Shown here: piece by piece, positions 35,269-45,790 of the stretch
How the letters are laid out: each line of letters begins with the position of its first letter
Numbering within the stretch: the first letter of the stretch is position 1
Source of the DNA: Erythrobacter sp. SCSIO 43205
GTDB lineage: Bacteria > Pseudomonadota > Alphaproteobacteria > Sphingomonadales > Sphingomonadaceae
NCBI RefSeq assembly: GCF_019904235.1
Contig: NZ_CP063202.1
Location: 3,313,940-3,377,939, forward strand
Reading direction: 5' to 3'
DNA length: 64,000 nt
Position numbers and translations under genes: made by a program
Notes under the pieces: generated by a model
Databases searched by the model: none
Seen by the model: only the letters and a program-made list of their open reading frames with translations
Told to the model about the DNA's origin: nothing

Positions 35269-35464
35269 AGACCGGACCTTAGTTTTTGCCTGTAGGTGCA
35301 CACAACGCGCACTTTCAGTTTCGGCTATGATCAAATGATATTGAAATTGCGTTCACCGCAATCGGGTTAACCATGTCAGAAAGCTGTAAGCAGGGTCAAA
35401 GGACGTAAAACAGCCCCCTTTTCCGGTTCACTGTCCCGTTTTGATACCAAAAAGCGGCCTAAAA

Positions 35465-36511
35465 TTAGTCGTTTTCGTCAAACAGACTGCTTTGAGAGCC
35501 GGGTTTCGAGAGAATCGGTTTGTCCATTTCAAGATGCTCCCAGCCTGCATCATTAAGCATACGCCCGCGCTCCGTGCGCGCGATGAGGCCCAGTTGAATG
35601 AGGTAGGGTTCGATCACTTCCTCGACCGTATCGCGTTGTTCGGCAAGCCCTGCTGTGAGCGCTGCGGCACCCACGGGGCCGCCTTTATAAGTGGTCGCGA
35701 TCATGGTGAGATAGCGCCTGTCCATCGCGTCCAGCCCCAGCCGGTCGATCTCCAACCGGGTCAGCGCATTATCGGCGATCTCCCGCGTGACGGTGTTTTC
35801 GCCCGCCACTTGCGCAAAGTCGCGCACGCGCCTGAGGAGGCGGCCCGCGACCCGGGGGGTCCCGCGCGAGCGCCTTGCAATCTCGCGCGCGCCTGCGGGA
35901 TCTATTTTGAGGCCCAGCAGGTTGGCGGCGCGCGTCACGACCAGATCAAGCTCATCATGAGAGTAGAATTGCAAGCGCACCGGAATACCAAAACGGTCGC
36001 GCAATGGCGTGGTAAGAAGACCTTGGCGCGTGGTTGCGCCGATTAAAGTAAAGGGCGGCAAGTCGATGCGAACACTGCGTGCAGAAGGCCCCTCACCGAT
36101 GATAATATCGAGCGCGCGGTCCTCCATCGCGGGGTAAAGCACTTCCTCCACCACCGGGTTCAATCGGTGGATTTCATCGATGAAGAGAACGTCATGCGGC
36201 TCAAGGTTGGTGAGCAACGCAGCAAGGTCCCCGGCCTTGGCGATAACGGGACCGGAAGTTGCCCGAAAGCCCACACCCAGTTCGCCCGCAACGATCTGAG
36301 CCAGAGTGGTTTTGCCCAGCCCCGGCGGCCCGTGGAACAGCGTGTGATCCATAGCCTCCCCGCGCGATTTGGCGCTCGCGATAAAGACCGAGAGATTATC
36401 CTTAGCCGCCTCCTGACCGATGAACTCGGCGAGGCGCTTAGGGCGAAGCGCGGTATCCGGATCGCCGGGCTGAGCGTCGCCGGAATGGATGGGTGGGTCG
36501 GTGTCGGTCAA
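35465..36511 (-). CDS. ruvB: Holliday junction branch migration helicase RuvB
   Basis: 348-residue AAA+ motor that works with RuvA at Holliday junctions. Walker A is [13 protein letters not shown], Walker B is [10 protein letters not shown], sensor 1 is [11 protein letters not shown], and the arginine finger lies in [12 protein letters not shown]. The start is a TTG at 36511 that overlaps the stop of the DsrE-like gene by 4 bp (TTGA). Order on this strand is ruvA, DsrE-like, ruvB. Confidence 0.97.
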   Translation of the reverse strand: MTDTDPPIHSGDAQPGDPDTALRPKRLAEFIGQEAAKDNLSVFIASAKSRGEAMDHTLFHGPPGLGKTTLAQIVAGELGVGFRATSGPVIAKAGDLAALLTNLEPHDVLFIDEIHRLNPVVEEVLYPAMEDRALDIIIGEGPSARSVRIDLPPFTLIGATTRQGLLTTPLRDRFGIPVRLQFYSHDELDLVVTRAANLLGLKIDPAGAREIARRSRGTPRVAGRLLRRVRDFAQVAGENTVTREIADNALTRLEIDRLGLDAMDRRYLTMIATTYKGGPVGAAALTAGLAEQRDTVEEVIEPYLIQLGLIARTERGRMLNDAGWEHLEMDKPILSKPGSQSSLFDEND

Positions 36512-37053
36512 AACGGGTTCACCGTATAGCCGTCTTGTTGCAGCAGCGCATGGGCGGTCATAGCGGAGAGCTCAAGCTCCACCCCTTCGATAAATTCTTT
36601 TGCATCAACGCCGTATGCGGCTGCGCTTTGACCGCAGATCACAAAGCGAATGCCTTCGGCCAACATCGCCTTGACCATCGAGTCGGACGCATTGGGCGCC
36701 ATGTCGCGGGCCTCTCGCGCATCATCGGTGACAAGGTCGAATACCGCTCGCCCGTGGATTACGACCACAAGGCTGATGTTTTCCGCAGGCACGCCAGCGG
36801 CGACGTGCATATTGTAAAACCGCGCAGGGGTCGCAAGGCGACGGTTGAGTATGCCGTCCTCCGCCTGCTGAGCGACATCATAGGCGATGGCAAAGCTAGC
36901 GCCTTCGGGAAGCGGGTTCATTCCCTCGACTGGCGCGTGTTCGCCAAACTCGGCAAAGACAGGACCCGGTTTGAAGGCAGAGAGATCGGGAGACTGCGCT
37001 GAAAGCGGCGCGGCCGCCAAACCAAGTGCGGTTAATGCGATAAAGCTACGCAT
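36508..37053 (-). CDS. Secreted DsrE/DsrF-like protein between ruvA and ruvB
   Basis: 181 residues from the ATG at 37053 with GGAGA upstream. There is a signal peptide ([17 protein letters not shown]). The domain has the DsrE-like pattern: [24 protein letters not shown] and then [15 protein letters not shown] with one Cys. Such periplasmic DsrE-like proteins are of unknown function. Lying inside the ruv operon and translationally overlapping ruvB makes it likely that it is co-expressed with DNA repair genes, perhaps without sharing their function. Confidence 0.82.
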   Translation of the reverse strand: MRSFIALTALGLAAAPLSAQSPDLSAFKPGPVFAEFGEHAPVEGMNPLPEGASFAIAYDVAQQAEDGILNRRLATPARFYNMHVAAGVPAENISLVVVIHGRAVFDLVTDDAREARDMAPNASDSMVKAMLAEGIRFVICGQSAAAYGVDAKEFIEGVELELSAMTAHALLQQDGYTVNPF

Positions 37054-37079
37054 GAATGTCTCCTTGCTTACCCACTGTA

Positions 37080-37688
37080 TCACCCGGCAGCCTTCTTTAG
37101 AGCCACACGAATGAGGTCGCCCTCGGGTGCGTCTTCGCCCAGTTCCGCCTGTGCCTTTGCCACCGCTTGCGCTGCAATCGCTGGCTTGAAGCCGAGGTTC
37201 TCAAGCGCGCTCACCGCATCGGCGCTTGCGCTGCCGGCTGGACTGATGGCGCTGGCAGGAACGCCGGCCATTCCGCCGCCGGGAAGCGCGCCAGCCTTGT
37301 CTTTCAACTCATTGACGATCCGCCCTGCCAGTTTCGGCCCCACCCCATTGGCACGCGCTACACTTGCGGCATCTCCTGCTGCACAGGCATCGCGCAGTTC
37401 TCCGGTGGAGAGCGCAGACAGGATCGCAAGGCCCACTTTGGAGCCGACGCCTTGAACCTGTGTCAAAAGGCGAAACCAATCACGCTCGGCGCTTTCGGCA
37501 AAGCCAAGCAGGCGCATATCATTTTCGCTGACCTGCATATCGGTGTGGACGGTGCACGCCTCGCCCACTTCGCCAAGCGCGGATAAGGTGCGCGCGGAGC
37601 AGTGGACGAGATAGCCCACCCCTTGCACATCAACGATGGCCCAATCCTCGCCCACGGAGTCCAGCCTGCCCGATAGCTTTGCAATCAT
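37080..37688 (-). CDS. ruvA: Holliday junction DNA helicase subunit RuvA
   Basis: 202 residues. N-terminal OB domain (MIAKLSGRLDSVG, VQGVGYLVHC), helix-hairpin-helix motifs (LLTQVQGVGSKVGLAIL and ANGVGPKLAGRIVNELKDK) and the C-terminal domain III (DAVSALENLGFKPAIAAQAV) that contacts RuvB. No ruvC is in the window. It is divergent from aroC. Confidence 0.97.
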   Translation of the reverse strand: MIAKLSGRLDSVGEDWAIVDVQGVGYLVHCSARTLSALGEVGEACTVHTDMQVSENDMRLLGFAESAERDWFRLLTQVQGVGSKVGLAILSALSTGELRDACAAGDAASVARANGVGPKLAGRIVNELKDKAGALPGGGMAGVPASAISPAGSASADAVSALENLGFKPAIAAQAVAKAQAELGEDAPEGDLIRVALKKAAG

Positions 37689-37831
37689 GCGTCTTCCTTT
37701 GCGCTACCGCTTCGCTGCTTGAGCGCGCTTTGTTCTTGAAGGAAACACGGAACCAAGGCCAGAGCCAACTCGCCGTTTTGCTCATTTGAAACTCTCGACA
37801 AACAGTGCGCACCCGTTATTGGCTGAACCAT

Positions 37832-38917
37832 ATGAGCTACAACACCTTCGGGCGGGTCTTCCGCTTTACCACTTGGGGAGAAAGCCACGGGCCGGGTCTT
37901 GGCGCGGTTATTGACGGCTGCCCGCCGAATATCCCGCTGACCGAAACGGACATTCAGCCCTATCTCGACGCGCGCCGTCCGGGGCAGAGCAAATACACAA
38001 CCCAGCGTCAGGAAGCGGATCAGGTGCGCATCCTGTCTGGCGTCTTCACCAATGATGAGGGTGTGCAAGTCACTACGGGCACGCCGATCCATTTGATGAT
38101 CGAGAACACCGATCAGCGCTCCAAGGACTATTCAGAAATCGCCAAGGCCTATCGCCCGGGGCACGCCGACTACACCTATGATGCCAAATACGGCATTCGC
38201 GATTATCGCGGCGGTGGGCGGTCGAGCGCTCGGGAAACTGCGGCGCGCGTGGCGGCTGGCGCGGTTGCGCGTAAAGTCATCCCTGAGGTCACAATCACCG
38301 CTTTTCTCTCGGAACTTGGCGGCGATGGGATTGATCGGGACGCGATCAATTTCGACGAGATCACCAAGAACCCCTTCTTCTGCCCCGACAGCTGGGCGGC
38401 GAAGCGTTGGGAAGAATTGGTCGATAATACGCGCAAATCGGGCTCTTCTTTGGGCGCCGTAGTCGAGTGTGTTGCCGAGGGTGTTCCCGCAGGCTGGGGC
38501 GCGCCGGTCTATGCCAAACTCGACAGCGAACTGGCGGCTGCGATGATGACGATCAACGCGACCAAGGGCGTAGAGATCGGCGATGGCTTTGAAGCGGCGC
38601 GCCTGACAGGCGAACAAAACGCCGATGCGATGACGCCGGGAGAAGACGGCAAACCCATCTATGCCAGCAACCATGCAGGCGGCACTGCTGGCGGCATCTC
38701 AACCGGGCAACCCGTGGTGTGCCGCGTGGCTTTCAAGCCTACCTCATCAATCCTGACCCCCGTGGACTCGATCACATCGGACGGCGAGGCGACGCAGGTA
38801 CGCACCAAAGGCCGCCACGACCCCTGCGTCGGTATTCGCGGCGCTCCGGTGGTCGAGGCAATGATGGCGCTGGTGCTGGCAGATCAAAAGCTGCTGCACA
38901 GGGCGCAGATGGGGTAA
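37832..38917 (+). CDS. aroC: Chorismate synthase
   Basis: Final enzyme of the shikimate pathway, making chorismate from EPSP with reduced FMN. 361 residues from the ATG at 37832; a GTG at 37805 would add nine residues that do not fit the family start [20 protein letters not shown]. Signatures include [32 protein letters not shown] and [14 protein letters not shown]. Confidence 0.98.
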   Translation: MSYNTFGRVFRFTTWGESHGPGLGAVIDGCPPNIPLTETDIQPYLDARRPGQSKYTTQRQEADQVRILSGVFTNDEGVQVTTGTPIHLMIENTDQRSKDYSEIAKAYRPGHADYTYDAKYGIRDYRGGGRSSARETAARVAAGAVARKVIPEVTITAFLSELGGDGIDRDAINFDEITKNPFFCPDSWAAKRWEELVDNTRKSGSSLGAVVECVAEGVPAGWGAPVYAKLDSELAAAMMTINATKGVEIGDGFEAARLTGEQNADAMTPGEDGKPIYASNHAGGTAGGISTGQPVVCRVAFKPTSSILTPVDSITSDGEATQVRTKGRHDPCVGIRGAPVVEAMMALVLADQKLLHRAQMG

Positions 38918-39027
38918 GCGATAGCGCACAGGGGCACGCTGAAATAGCGTAAAGGATCGCGAGATAGAGCAGGCTCACTGATCTGGCCGCGACCGCAAGG
39001 ATTTGCCCCCTTGCGCCGCGCCCCATT

Positions 39028-40095
39028 ATGAGAGAGAGCACAAGCGACATGGACACCCCTCTCTCCGCGCCGGAAGAGCGCATTAATCCCGATGACCCCC
39101 GTGATCTGGCGCGAAAGCTCGCAAAGTTTCGCACGCCTCGCCTTAGCCGCAGCGGGTGGGAATTGGCTTCCACACTTGTGCCGTTTGTAGCCCTGTTCAC
39201 CGCAATGCTCTTCGCGGTCGAAGCAGGGTATTGGGCAGCGCTCTTGCTCGCGCCCGTCGCAGGACTCTTGCTCCTGCGGCTCTTCATCATTCAGCATGAT
39301 TGCGGGCATGAAGCGTTCTGGAAGAACCGCCATACGAACAATTGGGTGGGCCGCGCCATCGGAGTGCTGACGCTCACGCCCTATGACTGCTGGCGACGCA
39401 GCCACGCGCTGCACCATGCGTCGACCGGCAATCTTGATGCGCGCGGCTTTGGCGATGTCGATACGCTGACGGTCACCGAATATATGGAGCGCGGCAAACT
39501 GGGCCGGCTGTTTTATCGTCTCTACCGCAACCCGGTGACATTGCTTGGCTTGGGGCCAGCATACCTCTTCCTTCTGCGCCACCGCCTCCCCATCGGCTTG
39601 ATGCGTGCGGGCACGATTTATTGGGTTAGCGCGCTTGGCACCAATCTGGTGACTGCGATCATCCTTGGCCTTCTCGCCTATACCTTCGGGATTGCCGTCA
39701 CCTTGGCGGTTTTCCTGCCTGTGCTGATGATTTCCGCCTCGGTTGGCGTGTGGCTGTTCTATGTGCAGCATCAGTTTGAGCACACCCATTGGGACAAGCG
39801 GCCAAATTGGGAGTTTCACGAGCACGCCCTTAAAGGCAGTACCCATTTGCATATGCCAGCGGTCTTGCGCTGGTTCACCGGCAATATCGGCATCCACCAC
39901 GTCCACCATCTCATGGCGCGCATCCCGTTCTATCGCCTGCCTGCGGTACTGAAGGCCTATCCGGAACTCAGTGAAATCAACCGCATCACCCCGCGCCAGA
40001 CGCCGCGTATGTTTATTTTGACCCTTTGGGATGAGAAGAAGCGCGAACTTGTGAGCTTTCGCGAGGCAAAACGGTCTTACATCTCAGGGCAGTAA
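39028..40095 (+). CDS. Membrane fatty acid desaturase
   Basis: 355 residues with four or more membrane helices and the three histidine boxes of acyl-lipid desaturases: HDCGH, HALHH and HHVHH. It introduces a double bond in membrane acyl chains using a di-iron site. It is close to the delta-12-type branch, but position cannot be proven. The ATG at 39028 is used; the ATG at 39049, preceded by the purine-rich gagagagagc, is an alternative. Confidence 0.9.
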   Translation: MRESTSDMDTPLSAPEERINPDDPRDLARKLAKFRTPRLSRSGWELASTLVPFVALFTAMLFAVEAGYWAALLLAPVAGLLLLRLFIIQHDCGHEAFWKNRHTNNWVGRAIGVLTLTPYDCWRRSHALHHASTGNLDARGFGDVDTLTVTEYMERGKLGRLFYRLYRNPVTLLGLGPAYLFLLRHRLPIGLMRAGTIYWVSALGTNLVTAIILGLLAYTFGIAVTLAVFLPVLMISASVGVWLFYVQHQFEHTHWDKRPNWEFHEHALKGSTHLHMPAVLRWFTGNIGIHHVHHLMARIPFYRLPAVLKAYPELSEINRITPRQTPRMFILTLWDEKKRELVSFREAKRSYISGQ

Positions 40096-40167
40096 AGGCG
40101 TTGTATTAGCCACTTGGTAACCATACCCTAGTAGCCCATCCTCGAGGCTATTTGGGGACCCAAGCGC

Positions 40168-41280
40168 GTGCAGACAATCAAGGGATTTGACGGGCTTCGC
40201 GCAATTTCCGTGATCTTTGTGATCCTGACGCACCTTGGCGTCTATACGGTCGCGAAGTCTCATGGTGTCCTGAGCGACAACGCTGCGCCTATCGTCAGCG
40301 GGACAACTGGGGTGCAGGTCTTCTTCGTCCTCTCCGGCTTTTTGATCACCAGCCTGCTGATAAAGGAGCACGAGGCATCGGGCACAATCAGCCTCAAGGG
40401 GTTCTATATCCGCCGCGCCTTTCGCATTTTGCCGCTGTATGTCCTGTGCCTTGCCTTGACGCTGGTGATCGACCTGTTCGTGTGGGACGTGGCGAGCGCG
40501 CCTTCGCTCATATACGCCGCTCTCTTCAATACCAGCTTTATCCCGCGCGAGGATTATTCGCAAATATTGGGGCACACATGGTCGCTTTCGGTAGAAGAGC
40601 ATTTTTATGTGCTTTGGCCCGCCGCGCTCCTTTTCGCCTACCGTTTTAACTACGCGCGCGCGCTGCTGCATCTTGGTGTAGGGATCGTCATCACGCTAAT
40701 CCTTTATGCGGCCACTATCCGTCTGGAGGAGATCAATGATGCCTATTTCGTCGGGCGGTGGAGCGTCTTTGCCGGGGCATGGATAGCCTTTGGTTGCATC
40801 GCTGCGATTGTGATCAATGGGCCTTACAGGCGCGCCAACGTATTTCTTGCCTCGCGCGCGGCGTTGTTGATCGGGGCAGCCCTGTTTTTCCACTCGCTCG
40901 TGCTCGGCATCGTGCCAAAGCCGCTGGACGAGCTCTTGCGCGTCATGGGCGTTGTGCTGATCGTGTGCTGGATTGTGCGCAATCAGGCATCAGCACTGGT
41001 GAAAGCGCTTGAGTACGAACCGCTCGCCTATACGGGAAAGATTTCTTACGGCCTTTATATGTGGCAGGGTCTGATGCTCTCTACGGGGCCAGAGCGTGCC
41101 GCGGGACAAGTTTGGCCGCTTAATCCCGGCTTGGGCTTATTGCTTTTGTGTGTCGTTGCGCCCTTGTCGTATCATTTCTTCGAAAAAAGGTTCCTCGCCT
41201 TATCGGCTCGGTATCGCCACACGGCATTGCACCACAAGGTTGAAGAGCGTGCCGCCTCCGCAGCGCCCCTCAAGTCGTAG
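40168..41280 (+). CDS. Acyltransferase 3 family membrane protein (OafA/YrhL-like)
   Basis: 370 residues with about ten membrane helices, starting at a GTG at 40168. The family opening FDGLRAISVIFVILTHLG and FFVLSGFLITSLL are followed by FYIRRAFRILPLY and HTWSLSVEEHFYVLWP, typical of O-acyltransferases that modify surface glycans or lipids. The substrate is unknown. Confidence 0.9.
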   Translation: MQTIKGFDGLRAISVIFVILTHLGVYTVAKSHGVLSDNAAPIVSGTTGVQVFFVLSGFLITSLLIKEHEASGTISLKGFYIRRAFRILPLYVLCLALTLVIDLFVWDVASAPSLIYAALFNTSFIPREDYSQILGHTWSLSVEEHFYVLWPAALLFAYRFNYARALLHLGVGIVITLILYAATIRLEEINDAYFVGRWSVFAGAWIAFGCIAAIVINGPYRRANVFLASRAALLIGAALFFHSLVLGIVPKPLDELLRVMGVVLIVCWIVRNQASALVKALEYEPLAYTGKISYGLYMWQGLMLSTGPERAAGQVWPLNPGLGLLLLCVVAPLSYHFFEKRFLALSARYRHTALHHKVEERAASAAPLKS

Positions 41281-41399
41281 CTGAAGCTTCACTTAAACCA
41301 GACAACAATCGCCTTTCCCGATTATTATAATCGGATTTCTCCCCTTTGATTTTTCGTATTCACGCCCAAATGCACGTGTACCGGGTTTATACCCGTCCC

Positions 41400-41550
41400 T
41401 TAGTAAGAGGCATTCGGCACCCCCCTACCCCTCAAAGCCGGATAGCCTTTTACCCCTAACCCCCGCGCCCATCACTGGGCACCAATGGGTTTACGGGACC
41501 GGAAGCTGCCACCCCTCCCCCCCCCTCGCGGCTTCCGGTCCCACTTTTTT
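41400..41550 (+). ncRNA. Candidate small RNA with C-rich loops
   Basis: Three stems are seen in a row: ATTCGGC/GCCGGAT (41412-41418 with 41437-41443, one G-U pair) around a loop rich in CCCC; GCCCA-TCAC-TGGGC (41467-41480); and a terminator stem at 41495-41542 with a C-rich loop, followed by six T. C-rich loops that pair with Shine-Dalgarno sequences are a feature of several alphaproteobacterial small RNAs. The 5' end and promoter are not determined; no EcfG-type GGAAC box lies upstream. Confidence 0.45.
41495..41550 (+). terminator. Strong rho-independent terminator with C-rich loop
   Basis: GGGACCGGAAGC (41495-41506) pairs perfectly with GCTTCCGGTCCC (41531-41542) around a 24-nt loop containing nine or more consecutive C; TTTTTT follows at 41545-41550. 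It lies about 215 bp after the acyltransferase stop and 230 bp before katG, so it may end a separate small transcript. Confidence 0.85.
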
Positions 41551-41778
41551 CGGACAAAGGTATAGAACGTGAGCCGACCTCACGCTGAGCGAGAGTTTGT
41601 GGCGCGGATTGCCGTTTGATCGGATTTGACAATCAATCTCGACATATTAATTGATTGGACCGATTGAAGCATCGCCATCATTATGTCTCCATTCCCTGCC
41701 AAGCAGCGAAAGTGACGGCCCCTTTACAGTGAGGAGAGTCCCATAAGAGCAGGAACCGTTCGAAGAGGAGACAAGACA

Positions 41779-43956
41779 ATGGACGCTAAAACAGGTGAAA
41801 TGAGCGGCTGCCCATTCCATGGCGATGGACCTTCCCGTACGCTTCTGGGTCGTCAGAACAAGGATTGGTGGCCTGAGGCGACCGACTTGTCGCTGCTGAC
41901 TGAACAGGGCAAATCCGCCAACCCTTATGGCGAAGACTTTGACTATGTCGCCGCCTTCAACGCGATTGAATACAACGCGCTGAAAGCTGATCTGACCGCG
42001 TTGATGACGGACAGCCAGGACTGGTGGCCGGCCGATTATGGTCACTATGGACCCTTCTTCATCCGCATGGCTTGGCACGCAGCGGGCACCTATCGCACCG
42101 GCGATGGCCGCGGTGGTGCGGGCAGCGGACAGCAGCGTTTCGCGCCTTTGAACAGCTGGCCCGATAACGGCAATCTCGATAAGGCGCGCCGCCTGCTTTG
42201 GCCGATCAAACAAAAATACGGCAAAGGCATCAGTTGGGCTGACCTTTACATCCTTGCCGGCAATGTAGCGATTGAGAGCATGGGCGGCCCCGTGTTCGGT
42301 TACGGCGGTGGCCGGGCCGACGTTTACGAACCTGAAATGGTTTACTGGGGCACGGAAGAGCAATGGGTCGACCAGGGCGTCGAAACCCGTATCATCCCCG
42401 ATGAAGGCAAGGCTTTGGAAAATCCATTGGCTGCCATTCAAATGGGCCTCATTTACGTCAATCCCGAAGGTCCGGGCGGCAATCCTGATCCTCTGGAATC
42501 AGCGCGCGATATGCGCGAGACATTCGCCCGCATGGCAATGAACGATGAGGAAACCGTGGCGCTGACCGCAGGCGGACACGCCTTTGGTAAAGCGCATGGT
42601 GCCGAGCCAACGGACAAATTTGGCGGCGCTCCTGAAAGCGAGGCCCTGCATCTCATGGGCTTTGGCTGGATGAACGATGAAGAGGAAATCGGCAAAGGCC
42701 ACATCACCACATCGGGCATCGAAGGTTCGTGGTCGAACAATCCGACATCGTGGAGCCACGATTATTTCCGTCTGCTGTTCAAATATGACTTTGAACTCGT
42801 GAAAAGCCCAGCCGGAGCGCACCAGTGGACCCCGATCAATCCGGATCCGGAAGACATGGCTCCTGATGCGCGCGATCCTTCGAAGAAGGTGCCGACCATG
42901 ATGACGACCGCCGACATGGCGCTCAAAATGGATCCGGATTATCGCAAGATCTCTGAGCGGTTCCACGAAAACCCCGAAGAGCTTGACGATGCCTTTGCGC
43001 GTGCATGGTTCAAATTGTGCCACCGCGATATGGGGCCAAAGGTCCGTTACCACGGGCCGGAAGTCCCTGAAGAGGACCTTATCTGGCAAGATCCGGTTCC
43101 CGCTGGCACTGCGCCATCGGATGCTGACGTGAGCGCGTTCAAATCCGCAATCTTGGACAGCGGCCTTTCGGTCAGCGAGCTTGTGAAAGCGGCCTGGGCT
43201 TCGGCCTCCACCTATCGCAATTCCGATCACCGTGGCGGCACCAATGGCGCGCGGGTACGGCTTGCTCCGCAAAAGGATTGGGCCGCGAACGACCCGGAAG
43301 AACTGGCAAAGGTTCTGGCCAAGGTGGACGATCTTCGCGGATCGATTTCGATGGCTGACGCAATCGTGCTCGCCGGGAATGCTGCGGTTGAAAAGGCTGC
43401 GGCGGATGCTGGTTTCAATGTCACTGTGCCGTTCACCGGCGGACGCGGCGATGCGACCGATGAGATGACCGATGCGGAAAGCTTTGAGCCGCTGGAGCCA
43501 GTTGCCGATGGTTTCCGCAACTATCTCAAGACGAAAGCCAATGTGAAAACCGAAGATATGCTGATCGACAAGGCGCATCTTCTGGGCCTTTCGATTTCGG
43601 AAATGACCGTTCTTGTCGGGGGCCTGCGCGTCCTTGGTGCGAACAGCGGCAATCGTCCGCACGGTGTCTTTACCGATCGCGTTGGCCAGCTCACGCCTGA
43701 TTTTTTCACCAATCTTCTCGATATGGGCACCAAATGGGCTCCGGTCGATGGATCAGGCGATGAAGAATATGTCGGCAGCGACCGCAAGACCGGGGAAGAG
43801 AAGTTCCGTGCCTCGCGCACTGACCTTATCTTCGGCTCAAACGCGCAGCTTCGCGCACAGGCCGAAGTTTACGCGCAAAGCGGAAGCGAAGAGAAGTTCG
43901 CGAACGACTTTGTCGCCGCCTTCACCAAGGTGATGAATGCAAACCATTACGCCTGA
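41779..43956 (+). CDS. katG: Catalase-peroxidase
   Basis: Bifunctional haem enzyme of 725 residues that removes hydrogen peroxide in the cytoplasm. The distal site is [11 protein letters not shown] (R96, W99, H100) and the proximal His is in [13 protein letters not shown]. The Tyr of the Met-Tyr-Trp adduct is in [12 protein letters not shown]. The C-terminal half is the usual degenerate duplicate. GAAGAGGAGAC precedes the ATG. A terminator lies at 44020-44051. Confidence 0.98.
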   Translation: MDAKTGEMSGCPFHGDGPSRTLLGRQNKDWWPEATDLSLLTEQGKSANPYGEDFDYVAAFNAIEYNALKADLTALMTDSQDWWPADYGHYGPFFIRMAWHAAGTYRTGDGRGGAGSGQQRFAPLNSWPDNGNLDKARRLLWPIKQKYGKGISWADLYILAGNVAIESMGGPVFGYGGGRADVYEPEMVYWGTEEQWVDQGVETRIIPDEGKALENPLAAIQMGLIYVNPEGPGGNPDPLESARDMRETFARMAMNDEETVALTAGGHAFGKAHGAEPTDKFGGAPESEALHLMGFGWMNDEEEIGKGHITTSGIEGSWSNNPTSWSHDYFRLLFKYDFELVKSPAGAHQWTPINPDPEDMAPDARDPSKKVPTMMTTADMALKMDPDYRKISERFHENPEELDDAFARAWFKLCHRDMGPKVRYHGPEVPEEDLIWQDPVPAGTAPSDADVSAFKSAILDSGLSVSELVKAAWASASTYRNSDHRGGTNGARVRLAPQKDWAANDPEELAKVLAKVDDLRGSISMADAIVLAGNAAVEKAAADAGFNVTVPFTGGRGDATDEMTDAESFEPLEPVADGFRNYLKTKANVKTEDMLIDKAHLLGLSISEMTVLVGGLRVLGANSGNRPHGVFTDRVGQLTPDFFTNLLDMGTKWAPVDGSGDEEYVGSDRKTGEEKFRASRTDLIFGSNAQLRAQAEVYAQSGSEEKFANDFVAAFTKVMNANHYA

Positions 43957-44019
43957 GTGAAGCCGTCAAACCCATAGCCCTGACCTTCATAGTCCGAAAT
44001 AGGTCTAGGGTCGCAAAGG

Positions 44020-44051
44020 GGCCCCCGGTGGAAACGCCGGGGGCCTTTTTT
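44020..44051 (+). terminator. Terminator after katG
   Basis: GGCCCCCGG (44020-44028) pairs with CCGGGGGCC (44037-44045) around TGGAAACG; six T follow. It separates katG from the next catalase gene, so the two are probably controlled independently. Confidence 0.92.
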
Positions 44052-44128
44052 CGATCATGCCAAATGGGAACCATTGATGCCGGACCTTTGTAACCTGTGC
44101 ATCCCTTCAACAAAGAGGCACGATCCCC

Positions 44129-45703
44129 ATGGCCGACACAAACACGTCCCCTGCAACCACCACCGATTCTGGCGCTCCCGTTCAAAGCGACGAACATTCG
44201 CTGACTGTCGGGCGCGATGGGCCCATCGTGCTCAACGATCATCATCTACTTGAAGAGATGGCACAATTTAACCGGACCAACATCCCCGAACGCCGTCCCC
44301 ACGCGAAGGGTTCAGGCGCTTTTGGCACGTTTGAAACGACCGCCGACGTTTCGAAATACACCATGGCCAAGCTGTTCCAGAAAGGCGCGAAGACCGATGT
44401 CGCCATGCGGTTTTCGACTGTAGCCGGTGAACGGGGGAGCCCCGACACATGGCGCGACCCGCGCGGGTTTTCGGTCAAGCACTACACCGAAGAAGGCATC
44501 TTCGACATGGTCGGCAACAACACACCGATCTTCTTCATTCGCGACCCCATGAAGTTCCAGCACTTCATCCGCAGCCAGAAACGCCGGGCCGACAATGGTC
44601 TGCGCGATCACGATATGATGTGGGATTTCTGGACGCTTTCCCCAGAGAGCGCCCACCAAGTGGCCTATCTCATGGGTGATCGCGGCGTGCCGAAGAATTG
44701 GCGCGAAATGAATGGCTATGGAAGTCACACCTATATGCTCATCAATGAAGATGGGGAGCGCTTCTGGGTCAAATTCCACTATCACACCAATGTCGGCGAT
44801 GAAGGCGGTAATGCACATTTCACCCAGGACGAGGCGGTAAAAAAGGCGGGCGAGGACAGCGATTATCACCGCCGCGACCTGTTCAATGCCATCGCGGAGG
44901 GCGATTTTCCAAGCTGGACCCTCAAATGGCAGATCATGCCATTCGAGGATGCCAAGACCTATCGCATCAATCCGTTCGATCTGACCAAAACCTGGCCGCA
45001 TGAGGATTATCCGTTGATGGAAGTCGGCACGCTGACCCTCAATCGCAATCCGACCGACTGGCATATGGAAATCGAGCAATTGGCGTTTGAGCCGAACAAT
45101 ATGGTGCCGGGCATTGGCCTGTCACCGGACAAGATGCTCCTCGCCCGCGGTTTTTCCTATGCCGATGCGCACCGGGCGCGGCTGGGAACCAATTACAAAC
45201 AGATCCCGGTCAATAAGCCGGTTAATGAAGTGCACTCTTATGCGCGCGGCGGCCAAATGCAGGTCGAGAAGCGTGAAGACCCTGTCTACGCTCCCAATTC
45301 CTATGGCGGACCGGCGGCTCAGACGAAGATCGGCAATGAGGCCACGTGGGCGGCTGATGGCGATATGGTGCGTGCAGCTTACACCTTGCGCGAGGACGAC
45401 GACGATTGGAGCCAGGCGCGCGCCCTTGTGATGGAGGTCATGGATGACGAGCAACAGACACGCTTCGTCTCAAACGTCTCTGGCCACCTTGCCGATGGCG
45501 TAAGTGAGCCGGTTCTGAAACGCGCTTTTGAATATTGGCGCAATGTCGATCAAAGCATTGGTGACCGCATCGAAAAAGCGGTTCGCGACCAGATTGGCGG
45601 CGAATCCAATGCTCCCGGTATGATGTCAGCGAAATCGATCACAACGCGCGAAGATGTACCAATGCCAGGCGAGCTCGATGCGCACGCCGAAGCGGCGGAG
45701 TGA
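44129..45703 (+). CDS. Monofunctional haem catalase (small-subunit type)
   Basis: 524 residues. Distal His58 in [16 protein letters not shown], the conserved Asn in [14 protein letters not shown], and the proximal haem Tyr in [15 protein letters not shown]. No C-terminal flavodoxin-like domain, so it is the small-subunit clade that often binds NADPH. It follows katG in the same direction but behind that gene's terminator. Confidence 0.96.
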   Translation: MADTNTSPATTTDSGAPVQSDEHSLTVGRDGPIVLNDHHLLEEMAQFNRTNIPERRPHAKGSGAFGTFETTADVSKYTMAKLFQKGAKTDVAMRFSTVAGERGSPDTWRDPRGFSVKHYTEEGIFDMVGNNTPIFFIRDPMKFQHFIRSQKRRADNGLRDHDMMWDFWTLSPESAHQVAYLMGDRGVPKNWREMNGYGSHTYMLINEDGERFWVKFHYHTNVGDEGGNAHFTQDEAVKKAGEDSDYHRRDLFNAIAEGDFPSWTLKWQIMPFEDAKTYRINPFDLTKTWPHEDYPLMEVGTLTLNRNPTDWHMEIEQLAFEPNNMVPGIGLSPDKMLLARGFSYADAHRARLGTNYKQIPVNKPVNEVHSYARGGQMQVEKREDPVYAPNSYGGPAAQTKIGNEATWAADGDMVRAAYTLREDDDDWSQARALVMEVMDDEQQTRFVSNVSGHLADGVSEPVLKRAFEYWRNVDQSIGDRIEKAVRDQIGGESNAPGMMSAKSITTREDVPMPGELDAHAEAAE

Positions 45704-45747
45704 AACGAGACGTAGCGACGCTTTGCACAGTCTAACAACTGGCACAC

Positions 45748-45784
45748 AAAAAGCCCCCGATGGCACGTCCATCGGGGGCTTTTT
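45748..45784. terminator. Bidirectional terminator between catalase and Sel1 genes
   Basis: AAAAAGCCCCCGATGG (45748-45763) and CCATCGGGGGCTTTTT (45769-45784) form a 16-bp perfect stem with a 5-nt loop. The A-run and T-run on either side serve both converging genes. Confidence 0.95.
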
Positions 45785-45790
45785 CATGCG

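Larger units (their letters stand above)
41281..41778. other. 498-bp intergenic region with several hairpins before katG
   Basis: No protein gene is visible. From left to right: an A/T-rich perfect inverted repeat CCGATTA-TTA-TAATCGG (41318-41334), a CGGGT-TTAT-ACCCG repeat (41382-41395), C-rich hairpins and a strong terminator (41412-41550, listed separately), then the katG leader. TTGACA at 41626-41631 with TAATTG 16 nt later is a possible katG promoter. The leader contains purine-rich gtgaggagag and gaagaggagac. Confidence 0.6.

Noticed and set aside
41281..41420. EcfG (general stress) promoter upstream of the candidate small RNA
   Set aside because: No GGAAC-N16/17-CGTT sequence is present.
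44040..44128. EcfG or SigF promoter before the second catalase
   Set aside because: GGAAC near 44070 lacks a CGTT at the right distance, and TGTAACC near 44093 lacks CGAA 16 nt later.
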